Source: Halichoerus grypus
Taxonomy: Eukaryota > Chordata > Mammalia > Carnivora > Phocidae
Assembly: GCF_964656455.1 (NCBI RefSeq)
Contig: NC_135714.1
Location: forward strand, 165,804,243-165,868,242
DNA length: 64,000 bases
Reading direction: 5' to 3'
Shown here one piece after another: positions 48,016-61,600 of this stretch; the stretch's first letter is position 1; every line of letters begins with the position of its first letter. The translations under genes and the position numbers were made by a program. The notes under the pieces were generated by a model. That model had not been told where the DNA came from, did not search any database, and saw nothing but the letters and a program-made list of their open reading frames with translations.

Positions 48016-51000
48016 GAGGTCGACGGTAGCTAAAGCACGGTTTCTCTACTGTGTAGTTTCTTCGAGTTAGAACGCTAGCTCTTAGACTTCCATGCAAATG
48101 TGGGGCTGCCGTGCTAGCTTGGTAAAACACATGGGGAGTCGTGTTCTGCCTTTCGCTGGGGCCTGAGTCTCACTCGCAAAATGCTTTGGACTCCCTTGCA
48201 GTGCTCTCACGCACGCACACAACAAAAGGCTTCCACCCTTAGGAGCAGCTGTTTTACCTGCAGCTCGGATTCCCTACCGAGTTTTTCCTTCGAGTTAAGT
48301 GGCTGTCTTTAAGCCTGCACACACCCACGGGGCAACGGAACTAGCCCCTTAAGCATGTAGTGAGTTGAGAGCTGCCTTCTGTACCGGACTGTCTCTCCCC
48401 CTATATTCCGAAATGGAAACCGTCCCCAGGCTGCCAGCCACAGTACACCCTAAACTGCTTCGCCCACACAGAGGTCGACGGTAGCTAAAGCACGGCTTCT
48501 CTACAGTGTTGTTTCTTCGACTTAGAACGCTAGCTATTAGACTTCCCTGAAAAGTGGCGCTGCCGTGCTAGCTTGATGAAACACATGGGGAGTGGTGTTC
48601 TGCCTTTCGCTGGGGCCTGAGTCTCACTCGCAGAAAGCTTTGGACTCCCTTGCAGTGCTCTCACGCACGCACACAACAAAATGCTTCCACCCTCAGGAGC
48701 AGCTGTTTTACCTGCAGCACAGGCTCTCTACCGAGTTTTTCCTTCGAGTTAGGTGGCTGTGTTTAAGCCTGCACACACACCCTGGGCAACGGTAGTAGCC
48801 CCATAACCATGATGTGAGTTGAGAGCTGCCTTCTGTGCCGGCCTGTCCCTCCACCGATATTATGATATTGAAACCGTCCCAGGGCTCCCAACCTCAGTAC
48901 ACCCTAAACTGCTTCGCCCTCAGAGAGGTCGACGGTAGCTAAAGCACGGTTTCTCTACAGTGTTGTTTCTTCGACTTAGAAAGCTAACTATCAGACTTCC
49001 ATGCAAAAGTGGGGCCGCAGTATTAGATTCATGGAGCAAGTGGGGAGTCGTGTTCTGGCTTCTTCTGGGGCCTGGGTCTCACAAGGAAAATGCTTTTGGA
49101 CTCACTTGCTGTGCACTCACGCATGCCCACCACACAATGCGTCCACCCTGAGGCATGGCTCTTTTAGCCGAAGCAGGAATTCTCTACAGAGTTGTTCCTT
49201 TGAGTTAGGCGGTTGGCTTATGGCCTGCAGGAACACACGGGGCAAGGGTACTGGCCTCATAAACAAGAGGTGAGTTGAGAGCTGCCTTCCGCACCGGCCT
49301 GTTTCTCACTCCATTTCACGTATGGGACCCTTTCCCCGGTCTCTCATACACGAACACTATACAACTCCTGCGGCTTCAGGAACTGCAATGTTAGCTAAAG
49401 CACAGTAACGCTACAGCATTGATTCTTGGTGTTAGTAGTCTGGTAGGCGAATGAGCTGCACCTGGGATTCTTGACAGGCTTGTTTCTTCCCAGTCAGTGT
49501 CGAGCACATAGCATTCCAAGCACACATGGAGCAGTAGTGTTAGCTTCAGGTAGCAAGAGCTGAGTCCAGAGGTGCCTTCTGCCCGGACCTATTTCTCCCT
49601 TGGTTTCACGTATGGAACCCGTTCCCCAGGCTCTCAGCCACGGTACTCCGTGTAATACTTCCTCCATCTAGAGGTCGACGGTAGCTAAAGCAGGGTTTCT
49701 CTACAGTGTTGTTTCTTCGAGTTAGAACACTAGCTGTTAGACTTCCATGCAAAAGTGGGGCTGCCGTGCTAGCGTGATGAAACACATGGGGAGTCGTGTT
49801 CTGCCTTCTGCTGGGGCCTGAGGCTCACTCACAAAAGGCTTTGGACTCCCTTGCAGGGCTCTCATGCACGCACACAACATAATGCTTCCACCTTCAAGAG
49901 CGGCTCTTTTAGCTGAAGCATGGATTCTCCAGCGAGTTTTTCCTTCGAGTTAGGCGGTTTTCATGAAGCCTGCACACACACCCGGGGCAACGGTACTAGC
50001 CCCATAACCATGGTGTGAGTTGAGAGCTGCCTTCTCTCCGGGCTGTCTCTCCCTCGATTTTAGGAAACGGAACCCGTCCCCAGGCTCTCACCCACCGTAC
50101 ACCCTAAACTGCTTCCTCCCACACAGAGGTCGTCGGTAGCTAAAGCACGGTTTCTCTTCAGTGTTGTTTCTCCGAGTTAGAACGCTTGCTATTAATGTCC
50201 ACAATAGCCAAACTGTGGAAAGAGCCAAGATGTCCACCAACAGATGAATGGATAAAGAAGAGGGGGTATATATATATATATATATACAATGGAATATTAT
50301 GCAGCCATCAAAAGGAATGAGATCTTGCCCTCTGCAACGACGTGGATGGAACTGGAGGGTATCATGCTGAGCGAAATAAGTCAAACAGAGAAAGACATGT
50401 ATCATATGACCTCACTGATATGAGGAATTCTTAATCTCAGGAAACAAACTGAGGGTTGCTGGAGTGGGGGCTGGGGTGGGAGGGATGGGGTCACTGGGTG
50501 TTGGACACTGGGGAGGGTATGTGTTCTGGTAAGCGCTGTGAATTGTGCAAGACTGTTGAATCTCAGATCTGTACCTCTGAAACAAATAATGCAATATATG
50601 TTAAGAAAGAAAAAAAGAAGAAGAAGAATGTAGCAGGAGGGGAAGAATGAAGGGGGGAAAATCGGAGGGGGAGAAGAACCATGAGAGACGATGGACTCTG
50701 AAAAACAAACTGAGGGTTCTAGAGGGGAGGGGGGTGGGAGGATGGGTTAGCCTGGTGATGGGTATTGAGCAGGGCACGATCTGCATGGAGCACTGGGTGA
50801 TATGCACAAACAATGAATCATGGAACACTATATCTAAAACTAATGATGTAATGTATGGGGATTAACATAACAATAAAAACATTTAATAATAATAATAATA
50901 AAGAACGCTTGCTATTAGACTTCCATGCAAAAGTGGGGCCGCAGTGCTAGCTTCATGAAACAAGTGGGGAGTCGTGTTCTGTCTTCTGCCGGGGCCTGAG

Positions 51001-53355
51001 TCCCACACGGAAAATGGGTCTGGACTCCCTTGCAGTGCTCTCACGCACGCACACAACAAAATGCTGCCACCCTCAGGAGCAGCTGTTTTACCTGCAGCAC
51101 AGGCTCTCAACCGAGTTTTTCCTTCGAGTTAGGTGGCTGTGTTTAAGCCTGCACACACACCCTGGGCAATGGTACTAGCCCCATAACCATGATGTGATTT
51201 GAGAGCTGCCTTCTGTACCGGCCTGTCTCTCCCCGATATTACGATATTGAAACCGTCCCAGGGCTCTCAGCCACAGTACACCCTAAACTGCTTCGCCCAC
51301 ACAGAGGTCGACGGTAGCTAAAGCACGGCTTCTCTACAGTGTTGTTTCTTCGAGTTAGAACGCTAGCTATTAGACTTCCATGCAAAAGTGGGGCTGCCGT
51401 GCTAGCGTGATGAAACACATGGGGAGTCGTGTTCTGCCTTTCGCTGGGGCCTGAGTCTCACTCGCAAAAAGCTTTGGACTCCCTTGCAGTGCTCTCACGC
51501 GCGCACACAACAAAATGCTTGCACCCTCAGGAGCAGCTCTTTTACCTGCAGCACAGGCTCTCTACCGAGTTTTTCCTTCGAGTTAGGTGGCTGTGTTTAA
51601 GCCTGCACACACCCACGGGGCAACGGAACTAGCCCCATAACCACGTAGTGAGTTCAGATCTGCCTTATGTGCCAGCCTGTCTCTCCCCCGATATTATGAA
51701 ATGGAAACCGTCCCCAGGCTCTCAGCCACAGTACACCCTAAACTGCTTCGCCCACAGAGAGGTCGACGGTAGCTAAAGCACGGTTTCTCTACAGTGTTGT
51801 TTCTCCGAGTTAGAAAGCTAGCTGTTAGACTTCCATGCAAAAGTGGGGCCGCAGTCCTAGCTTCATGGAGCAAGTGGGGAGTCGTGTTCTGGCTTCTTCC
51901 GGGGCCTGGGTCTCACAAGGAAAATGCTTTTGGACTCACTTGCAGTGCGCTCACGCATGCACACAGCAAAATGCGTCCACCCTGAGGCATGGCTCTTTTA
52001 GCCGAAGCAGGAATTCCCTACAGAGTTGTTCCTTTGAGTTAGGTGGTTGGCTTTAGGCCTGCAGGCACCCCCGGGGCAAGGGTACTAGCCTCATCAACCA
52101 GAGGTGACTTGAGAGCTGCCTTCCGCACCGGCCTGTTTCTCACTCCATTTCACGTCTGGGACCCTTTCCCCGGTCTCTCGTACACGAGCAGGGTCAAATT
52201 CCTCCTGCTTCAGGAACGGCAATGTTAACTCAAGCGCAGTCACTCTAGAGGATTGATTCTTGGTGTTAGTAGCCTGGGAACTAGGCATCCAGGCACACAG
52301 GGTACAGCAGTGCTAATCTCCTCAAACAAGAGGTGAGTCGACAGCAGCCTTCCTTCCAGGCCTGCTTCTCACTCCGAGTTACGTTTAGGTTCCATTTCTC
52401 ATGCTTTCACAAAAACACACAACAGATGAAGTGCACGCTCAGGAAGGGCGATCTTTGCTGAGGCACGGGTTCTCTACAGTTTTGTTCCTTTGCGTTGCGT
52501 GGATGGCACTGAGGACTCCACGCACACACGGGAGAGCCGATCTAGTTTCCCGAAACAAGAGTTGAGTCCATAGGGGCCTTCTGCCCATGCTTATTTCTCC
52601 CTCCGAATTCGGCTGGGACTCCTTCCCCAGGTTTGCACTCAAGCAGACTTGAAAATGCTGCCACCCTGTGGAGAGGCGAACGAGCTGAAGCTGGGGTTCT
52701 TGAGCGGCTTCTTTCTGCCAAATCAGTGTGGAGCCCTTAGCATTCCTATGCACACATGGAGCCGAAGTGTTAGCTTCAGGTAACAAGAGCTGAGTCGAGA
52801 GGAGCCTTCTGGCCCGGACTCCTTCTCCCTCGGTTTCACGTAAGGAACCCGTTCCTCAGGCTCTCACCCACGGTAGCCTGGAAAGTGCTTCCTCCCTCAG
52901 AGAGGTGGATGGTAGCTAAAGCACGGTTTCTCTACCGTGTTGTTTCTTCCAGGGAGAACGCTAGCGATTAGATTTCCATGCAAAAGTAGGGCCGCAGTGC
53001 TAGCTAAATGAAACACACGGGGAGTCGTCTTCTGCCTTTTGCTGGGGCCTGAGTCTCACTCGCAGAAACTTTGGACTCCCTTGCAGTCCTCTCACGCACG
53101 CACACAACCAAATGCTTCCACCCTCAGGAGCGGCTGTTTGAGCTGAAGCACGGATTCTCTACCGTGTTTTTCCTTTGAGTTAGGTGGCTGTCTTTCAGCC
53201 TGCACACACACCCAGGGCAACGGTACTAGCCCCATAACCATGATGTGAGTTGAGAGCTGCCTTCTGTACCGGCCTGTCTCTCCCCCGATTTTACAAAATG
53301 GAAAATGTCCCCAGGCTCTCAGCCACAGTACACCCTAAACTGCTTCGCCCACAGA
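48016..53355 (+). repeat. Higher-order repeat unit 10 (5340 bp, longest)
   Basis: The longest copy because it has 10 TA repeats. It belongs to the right-hand group (GATTTGAG, CTCTAGAGG). AAGGGTACTAGCC near 52080 is shared with units 11 and 12. Private changes include AGCACAGTAACG near 49399 and CACGCGCGCACAC near 51497. Confidence 0.96.
50195..50901 (+). mobile_element. 5'-truncated LINE-1, unit 10 copy (707 bp)
   Basis: Same junctions, with target-site copies at 50179-50194 and 50902-50917. It has 10 TA repeats, the longest tract in the window. Confidence 0.93.
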
Positions 53356-56300
53356 GAGGTCGACGGTAGCTAAAGCACGGTTTCTCTACTGTGTAGTTTC
53401 TTCGAGTTAGAACGCTAGCTCTTAGACTTCCATGCAAATGTGGGGCTGCCGTGCTAGCTTGGTAAAACACATGGGGAGTCGTGTTCTGCCTTTCGCTGGG
53501 GCCTGAGTCTCACTCGCAAAATGCTTTGGACTCCCTTGCAGTGCTCTCACGCACGCACACAACAAAAGGCTTCCACCCTTAGGAGCAGCTGTTTTACCTG
53601 CAGCTCGGATTCCCTACCGAGTTTTTCCTTCGAGTTAAGTGGCTGTCTTTAAGCCTGCACACACCCACGGGGCAACGGAACTAGCCCCTTAAGCATGTAG
53701 TGAGTTGAGAGCTGCCTTCTGTACCGGACTGTCTCTCCCCCTATATTCCGAAATGGAAACCGTCCCCAGGCTGCCAGCCACAGTACACCCTAAACTGCTT
53801 CGCCCACACAGAGGTCGACGGTAGCTAAAGCACGGCTTCTCTACAGTGTTGTTTCTTCGACTTAGAACGCTAGCTATTAGACTTCCCTGAAAAGTGGCGC
53901 TGCCGTGCTAGCTTGATGAAACACATGGGGAGTGGTGTTCTGCCTTTCGCTGGGGCCTGAGTCTCACTCGCAGAAAGCTTTGGACTCCCTTGCAGTGCTC
54001 TCACGCACGCACACAACAAAATGCTTCCACCCTCAGGAGCAGCTGTTTTACCTGCAGCACAGGCTCTCTACCGAGTTTTTCCTTCGAGTTAGGTGGCTGT
54101 GTTTAAGCCTGCACACACACCCTGGGCAACGGTAGTAGCCCCATAACCATGATGTGAGTTGAGAGCTGCCTTCTGTGCCGGCCTGTCCCTCCACCGATAT
54201 TATGATATTGAAACCGTCCCAGGGCTCCCAACCTCAGTACACCCTAAACTGCTTCGCCCTCAGAGAGGTCGACGGTAGCTAAAGCACGGTTTCTCTACAG
54301 TGTTGTTTCTTCGACTTAGAAAGCTAACTATCAGACTTCCATGCAAAAGTGGGGCCGCAGTATTAGATTCATGGAGCAAGTGGGGAGTCGTGTTCTGGCT
54401 TCTTCTGGGGCCTGGGTCTCACAAGGAAAATGCTTTTGGACTCACTTGCTGTGCACTCACGCATGCCCACCACACAATGCGTCCACCCTGAGGCATGGCT
54501 CTTTTAGCCGAAGCAGGAATTCTCTACAGAGTTGTTCCTTTGAGTTAGGCGGTTGGCTTATGGCCTGCAGGAACACACGGGGCAAGGGTACTGGCCTCAT
54601 AAACAAGAGGTGAGTTGAGAGCTGCCTTCCGCACCGGCCTGTTTCTCACTCCATTTCACGTATGGGACCCTTTCCCCGGTCTCTCATACACGAACACTAT
54701 ACAACTCCTGCGGCTTCAGGAACTGCAATGTTAGCTAAAGCGCAGTAACGCTACAGCATTGATTCTTGGTGTTAGTAGTCTGGTAGGCGAATGAGCTGCA
54801 CCTGGGATTCTTGACAGGCTTGTTTCTTCCCAGTCAGTGTCGAGCACATAGCATTCCAAGCACACATGGAGCAGTAGTGTTAGCTTCAGGTAGCAAGAGC
54901 TGAGTCCAGAGGTGCCTTCTGCCCGGACCTATTTCTCCCTTGGTTTCACGTATGGAACCCGTTCCCCAGGCTCTCAGCCACGGTACTCCGTGTAATACTT
55001 CCTCCATCTAGAGGTCGACGGTAGCTAAAGCAGGGTTTCTCTACAGTGTTGTTTCTTCGAGTTAGAACACTAGCTGTTAGACTTCCATGCAAAAGTGGGG
55101 CTGCCGTGCTAGCGTGATGAAACACATGGGGAGTCGTGTTCTGCCTTCTGCTGGGGCCTGAGGCTCACTCACAAAAGGCTTTGGACTCCCTTGCAGGGCT
55201 CTCATGCACGCACACAACATAATGCTTCCACCTTCAAGAGCGGCTCTTTTAGCTGAAGCATGGATTCTCCAGCGAGTTTTTCCTTCGAGTTAGGCGGTTT
55301 TCATGAAGCCTGCACACACACCCGGGGCAACGGTACTAGCCCCATAACCATGGTGTGAGTTGAGAGCTGCCTTCTCTCCGGGCTGTCTCTCCCTCGATTT
55401 TAGGAAACGGAACCCGTCCCCAGGCTCTCACCCACCGTACACCCTAAACTGCTTCCTCCCACACAGAGGTCGTCGGTAGCTAAAGCACGGTTTCTCTTCA
55501 GTGTTGTTTCTCCGAGTTAGAACGCTTGCTATTAATGTCCACAATAGCCAAACTGTGGAAAGAGCCAAGATGTCCACCAACAGATGAATGGATAAAGAAG
55601 AGGGGGTATATATATATATATATACAATGGAATATTATGCAGCCATCAAAAGGAATGAGATCTTGCCCTCTGCAACGACGTGGATGGAACTGGAGGGTAT
55701 CATGCTGAGCGAAATAAGTCAAACAGAGAAAGACATGTATCATATGACCTCACTGATATGAGGAATTCTTAATCTCAGGAAACAAACTGAGGGTTGCTGG
55801 AGTGGGGGCTGGGGTGGGAGGGATGGGGTCACTGGGTGTTGGACACTGGGGAGGGTATGTGTTCTGGTAAGCGCTGTGAATTGTGCAAGACTGTTGAATC
55901 TCAGATCTGTACCTCTGAAACAAATAATGCAATATATGTTAAGAAAGAAAAAAAGAAGAAGAAGAATGTAGCAGGAGGGGAAGAATGAAGGGGGGAAAAT
56001 CGGAGGGGGAGAAGAACCATGAGAGACGATGGACTCTGAAAAACAAACTGAGGGTTCTAGAGGGGAGGGGGGTGGGAGGATGGGTTAGCCTGGTGATGGG
56101 TATTGAGCAGGGCACGATCTGCATGGAGCACTGGGTGATATGCACAAACAATGAATCATGGAACACTATATCTAAAACTAATGATGTAATGTATGGGGAT
56201 TAACATAACAATAAAAACATTTAATAATAATAATAATAAAGAACGCTTGCTATTAGACTTCCATGCAAAAGTGGGGCCGCAGTGCTAGCTTCATGAAACA

Positions 56301-58693
56301 AGTGGGGAGTCGTGTTCTGTCTTCTGCCGGGGCCTGAGTCCCACACGGAAAATGGGTCTGGACTCCCTTGCAGTGCTCTCACGCACGCACACAACAAAAT
56401 GCTGCCACCCTCAGGAGCAGCTGTTTTACCTGCAGCACAGGCTCTCAACCGAGTTTTTCCTTCGAGTTAGGTGGCTGTGTTTAAGCCTGCACACACACCC
56501 TGGGCAATGGTACTAGCCCCATAACCATGATGTGATTTGAGAGCTGCCTTCTGTACCGGCCTGTCTCTCCCCGATATTACGATATTGAAACCGTCCCAGG
56601 GCTCTCAGCCACAGTACACCCTAAACTGCTTCGCCCACACAGAGGTCGACGGTAGCTAAAGCACGGCTTCTCTACAGTGTTGTTTCTTCGAGTTAGAACG
56701 CTAGCTATTAGACTTCCATGCAAAAGTGGGGCTGCCGTGCTAGCGTGATGAAACACATGGGGAGTCGTGTTCTGCCTTTCGCTGGGGCCTGAGTCTCACT
56801 CGCAAAAAGCTTTGGACTCCCTTGCAGTGCTCTCACGCACGCACACAACAAAATGCTTGCACCCTCAGGAGCAGCTCTTTTACCTGCAGCACAGGCTCTC
56901 TACCGAGTTTTTCCTTCGAGTTAGGTGGCTGTGTTTAAGCCTGCACACACCCACGGGGCAACGGAACTAGCCCCATAACCACGTAGTGAGTTCAGATCTG
57001 CCTTATGTGCCAGCCTGTCTCTCCCCCGATATTATGAAATGGAAACCGTCCCCAGGCTCTCAGCCACAGTACACCCTAAACTGCTTCGCCCACAGAGAGG
57101 TCGACGGTAGCTAAAGCACGGTTTCTCTACAGTGTTGTTTCTCCGAGTTAGAAAGCTAGCTGTTAGACTTCCATGCAAAAGTGGGGCCGCAGTCCTAGCT
57201 TCATGGAGCAAGTGGGGAGTCGTGTTCTGGCTTCTTCCGGGGCCTGGGTCTCACAAGGAAAATGCTTTTGGACTCACTTGCAGTGCGCTCACGCATGCAC
57301 ACAGCAAAATGCGTCCACCCTGAGGCATGGCTCTTTTAGCCGAAGCAGGAATTCCCTACAGAGTTGTTCCTTTGAGTTAGGTGGTTGGCTTTAGGCCTGC
57401 AGGCACCCCCGGGGCAAGGGTACTAGCCTCATCAACCAGAGGTGACTTGAGAGCTGCCTTCCGCACCGGCCTGTTTCTCACTCCATTTCACGTCTGGGAC
57501 CCTTTCCCCGGTCTCTCGTACACGAGCAGGGTCAAATTCCTCCTGCTTCAGGAACGGCAATGTTAACTCAAGCGCAGTCACTCTAGAGGATTGATTCTTG
57601 GTGTTAGTAGCCTGGGAACTAGGCATCCAGGCACACAGGGTACAGCAGTGCTAATCTCCTCAAACAAGAGGTGAGTCGACAGCAGCCTTCCTTCCAGGCC
57701 TGCTTCTCACTCCGAGTTACGTTTAGGTTCCATTTCTCATGCTTTCACAAAAACACACAACAGATGAAGTGCACGCTCAGGAAGGGCGATCTTTGCTGAG
57801 GCACGGGTTCTCTACAGTTTTGTTCCTTTGCGTTGCGTGGATGGCACTGAGGACTCCACGCACACACGGGAGAGCCGATCTAGTTTCCCGAAACAAGAGT
57901 TGAGTCCATAGGGGCCTTCTGCCCATGCTTATTTCTCCCTCCGAATTCGGCTGGGACTCCTTCCCCAGGTTTGCACTCAAGCAGACTTGAAAATGCTGCC
58001 ACCCTGTGGAGAGGCGAACGAGCTGAAGCTGGGGTTCTTGAGCGGCTTCTTTCTGCCAAATCAGTGTGGAGCCCTTAGCATTCCTATGCACACATGGAGC
58101 CGAAGTGTTAGCTTCAGGTAACAAGAGCTGAGTCGAGAGGAGCCTTCTGGCCCGGACTCCTTCTCCCTCGGTTTCACGTAAGGAACCCGTTCCTCAGGCT
58201 CTCACCCACGGTAGCCTGGAAAGTGCTTCCTCCCTCAGAGAGGTGGATGGTAGCTAAAGCACGGTTTCTCTACCGTGTTGTTTCTTCCAGGGAGAACGCT
58301 AGCGATTAGATTTCCATGCAAAAGTAGGGCCGCAGTGCTAGCTAAATGAAACACACGGGGAGTCGTCTTCTGCCTTTTGCTGGGGCCTGAGTCTCACTCG
58401 CAGAAACTTTGGACTCCCTTGCAGTCCTCTCACGCACGCACACAACCAAATGCTTCCACCCTCAGGAGCGGCTGTTTGAGCTGAAGCACGGATTCTCTAC
58501 CGTGTTTTTCCTTTGAGTTAGGTGGCTGTCTTTCAGCCTGCACACACACCCAGGGCAACGGTACTAGCCCCATAACCATGATGTGAGTTGAGAGCTGCCT
58601 TCTGTACCGGCCTGTCTCTCCCCCGATTTTACAAAATGGAAAATGTCCCCAGGCTCTCAGCCACAGTACACCCTAAACTGCTTCGCCCACAGA
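53356..58693 (+). repeat. Higher-order repeat unit 11 (5338 bp)
   Basis: The TA tract has 9 repeats. It is very close to unit 10. GCAGTAACGCTAC near 54742 is shared with unit 10 only among the copies seen, and it lacks the private changes of unit 10. Confidence 0.96.
55535..56239 (+). mobile_element. 5'-truncated LINE-1, unit 11 copy (705 bp)
   Basis: Same junctions, with target-site copies at 55519-55534 and 56240-56255. It has 9 TA repeats. Confidence 0.93.
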
Positions 58694-61600
58694 GAGGTCG
58701 ACGGTAGCTAAAGCACGGTTTCTCTACTGTGTAGTTTCTTCGAGTTAGAACGCTAGCTCTTAGACTTCCATGCAAATGTGGGGCTGCCGTGCTAGCTTGG
58801 TAAAACACATGGGGAGTCGTGTTCTGCCTTTCGCTGGGGCCTGAGTCTCACTCGCAAAATGCTTTGGACTCCCTTGCAGTGCTCTCACGCACGCACACAA
58901 CAAAAGGCTTCCACCCTTAGGAGCAGCTGTTTTACCTGCAGCTCGGATTCCCTACCGAGTTTTTCCTTCGAGTTAAGTGGCTGTCTTTAAGCCTGCACAC
59001 ACCCACGGGGCAACGGAACTAGCCCCTTAAGCATGTAGTGAGTTGAGAGCTGCCTTCTGTACCGGACTGTCTCTCCCCCTATATTCCGAAATGGAAACCG
59101 TCCCCAGGCTGCCAGCCACAGTACACCCTAAACTGCTTCGCCCACACAGAGGTCGACGGTAGCTAAAGCACGGCTTCTCTACAGTGTTGTTTCTTCGACT
59201 TAGAACGCTAGCTATTAGACTTCCCTGAAAAGTGGCGCTGCCGTGCTAGGTTGATGAAACACATGGGGAGTGGTGTTCTGCCTTTCGCTGGGGCCTAGTC
59301 TCACTCGCAGAAAGCTTTGGACTCCCTTGCAGTGCTCTCACGCACGCACACAACAAAATGCTTCCACCCTCAGGAGCAGCTGTTTTACCTGCAGCACAGG
59401 CTCTCTACCGAGTTTTTCCTTCGAGTTAGGTGGCTGTGTTTAAGCCTGCACACACACCCTGGGCAACGGTAGTAGCCCCATAACCATGATGTGAGTTGAG
59501 AGCTGCCTTCTGTGCCGGCCTGTCCCTCCACCGATATTATGATATTGAAACCGTCCCAGGGCTCCCAACCTCAGTACACCCTAAACTGCTTCGCCCTCAG
59601 AGAGGTCGACGGTAGCTAAAGCACGGTTTCTCTACAGTGTTGTTTCTTCGACTTAGAAAGCTAACTATCAGACTTCCATGCAAAAGTGGGGCCGCAGTAT
59701 TAGATTCATGGAGCAAGTGGGGAGTCGTGTTCTGGCTTCTTCTGGGGCCTGGGTCTCACAAGGAAAATGCTTTTGGACTCACTTGCTGTGCACTCACGCA
59801 TGCCCACCACACAATGCGTCCACCCTGAGGCATGGCTCTTTTAGCCGAAGCAGGAATTCTCTACAGAGTTGTTCCTTTGAGTTAGGCGGTTGGCTTATGG
59901 CCTGCAGGAACACACGGGGCAAGGGTACTGGCCTCATAAACAAGAGGTGAGTTGAGAGCTGCCTTCCGCACCGGCCTGTTTCTCACTCCATTTCACGTAT
60001 GGGACCCTTTCCCCGGTCTCTCATACACGAACACTATACCACTCCTGCGGCTTCAGGAACTGCAATGTTAGCTAAAGCGCAGTAAAGCTACAGCATTGAT
60101 TCTTGGTGTTAGTAGTCTGGTAGGCGAATGAGCTGCACCTGGGATTCTTGACAGGCTTGTTTCTTCCCAGTCAGTGTCGAGCACATAGCATTCCAAGCAC
60201 ACATGGAGCAGTAGTGTTAGCTTCAGGTAGCAAGAGCTGAGTCCAGAGGTGCCTTCTGCCCGGACCTATTTCTCCCTTGGTTTCACGTATGGAACCCGTT
60301 CCCCAGGCTCTCAGCCACGGTACTCCGTGTAATACTTCCTCCATCTAGAGGTCGACGGTAGCTAAAGCAGGGTTTCTCTACAGTGTTGTTTCTTCGAGTT
60401 AGAACACTAGCTGTTAGACTTCCATGCAAAAGTGGGGCTGCCGTGCTAGCGTGATGAAACACATGGGGAGTCGTGTTCTGCCTTCTGCTGGGGCCTGAGG
60501 CTCACTCACAAAAGGCTTTGGACTCCCTTGCAGGGCTCTCATGCACGCACACAACATAATGCTTCCACCTTCAAGAGCGGCTCTTTTAGCTGAAGCATGG
60601 ATTCTCCAGCGAGTTTTTCCTTCGAGTTAGGCGGTTTTCATGAAGCCTGCACACACACCCGGGGCAACGGTACTAGCCCCATAACCATGGTGTGAGTTGA
60701 GAGCTGCCTTCTCTCCGGGCTGTCTCTCCCTCGATTTTAGGAAACGGAACCCGTCCCCAGGCTCTCACCCACCGTACACCCTAAACTGCTTCCTCCCACA
60801 CAGAGGTCGTCGGTAGCTAAAGCACGGTTTCTCTTCAGTGTTGTTTCTCCGAGTTAGAACGCTTGCTATTAATGTCCACAATAGCCAAACTGTGGAAAGA
60901 GCCAAGATGTCCACCAACAGATGAATGGATAAAGAAGAGGGGGTATATATATATATATATACAATGGAATATTATGCAGCCATCAAAAGGAATGAGATCT
61001 TGCCCTCTGCAACGACGTGGATGGAACTGGAGGGTATCATGCTGAGCGAAATAAGTCAAACAGAGAAAGACATGTATCATATGACCTCACTGATATGAGG
61101 AATTCTTAATCTCAGGAAACAAACTGAGGGTTGCTGGAGTGGGGGCTGGGGTGGGAGGGATGGGGTCACTGGGTGTTGGACACTGGGGAGGGTATGTGTT
61201 CTGGTAAGCGCTGTGAATTGTGCAAGACTGTTGAATCTCAGATCTGTACCTCTGAAACAAATAATGCAATATATGTTAAGAAAGAAAAAAAGAAGAAGAA
61301 GAATGTAGCAGGAGGGGAAGAATGAAGGGGGGAAAATCGGAGGGGGAGAAGAACCATGAGAGACGATGGACTCTGAAAAACAAACTGAGGGTTCTAGAGG
61401 GGAGGGGGGTGGGAGGATGGGTTAGCCTGGTGATGGGTATTGAGCAGGGCACGATCTGCATGGAGCACTGGGTGATATGCACAAACAATGAATCATGGAA
61501 CACTATATCTAAAACTAATGATGTAATGTATGGGGATTAACATAACAATAAAAACATTTAATAATAATAATAATAAAGAACGCTTGCTATTAGACTTCCA

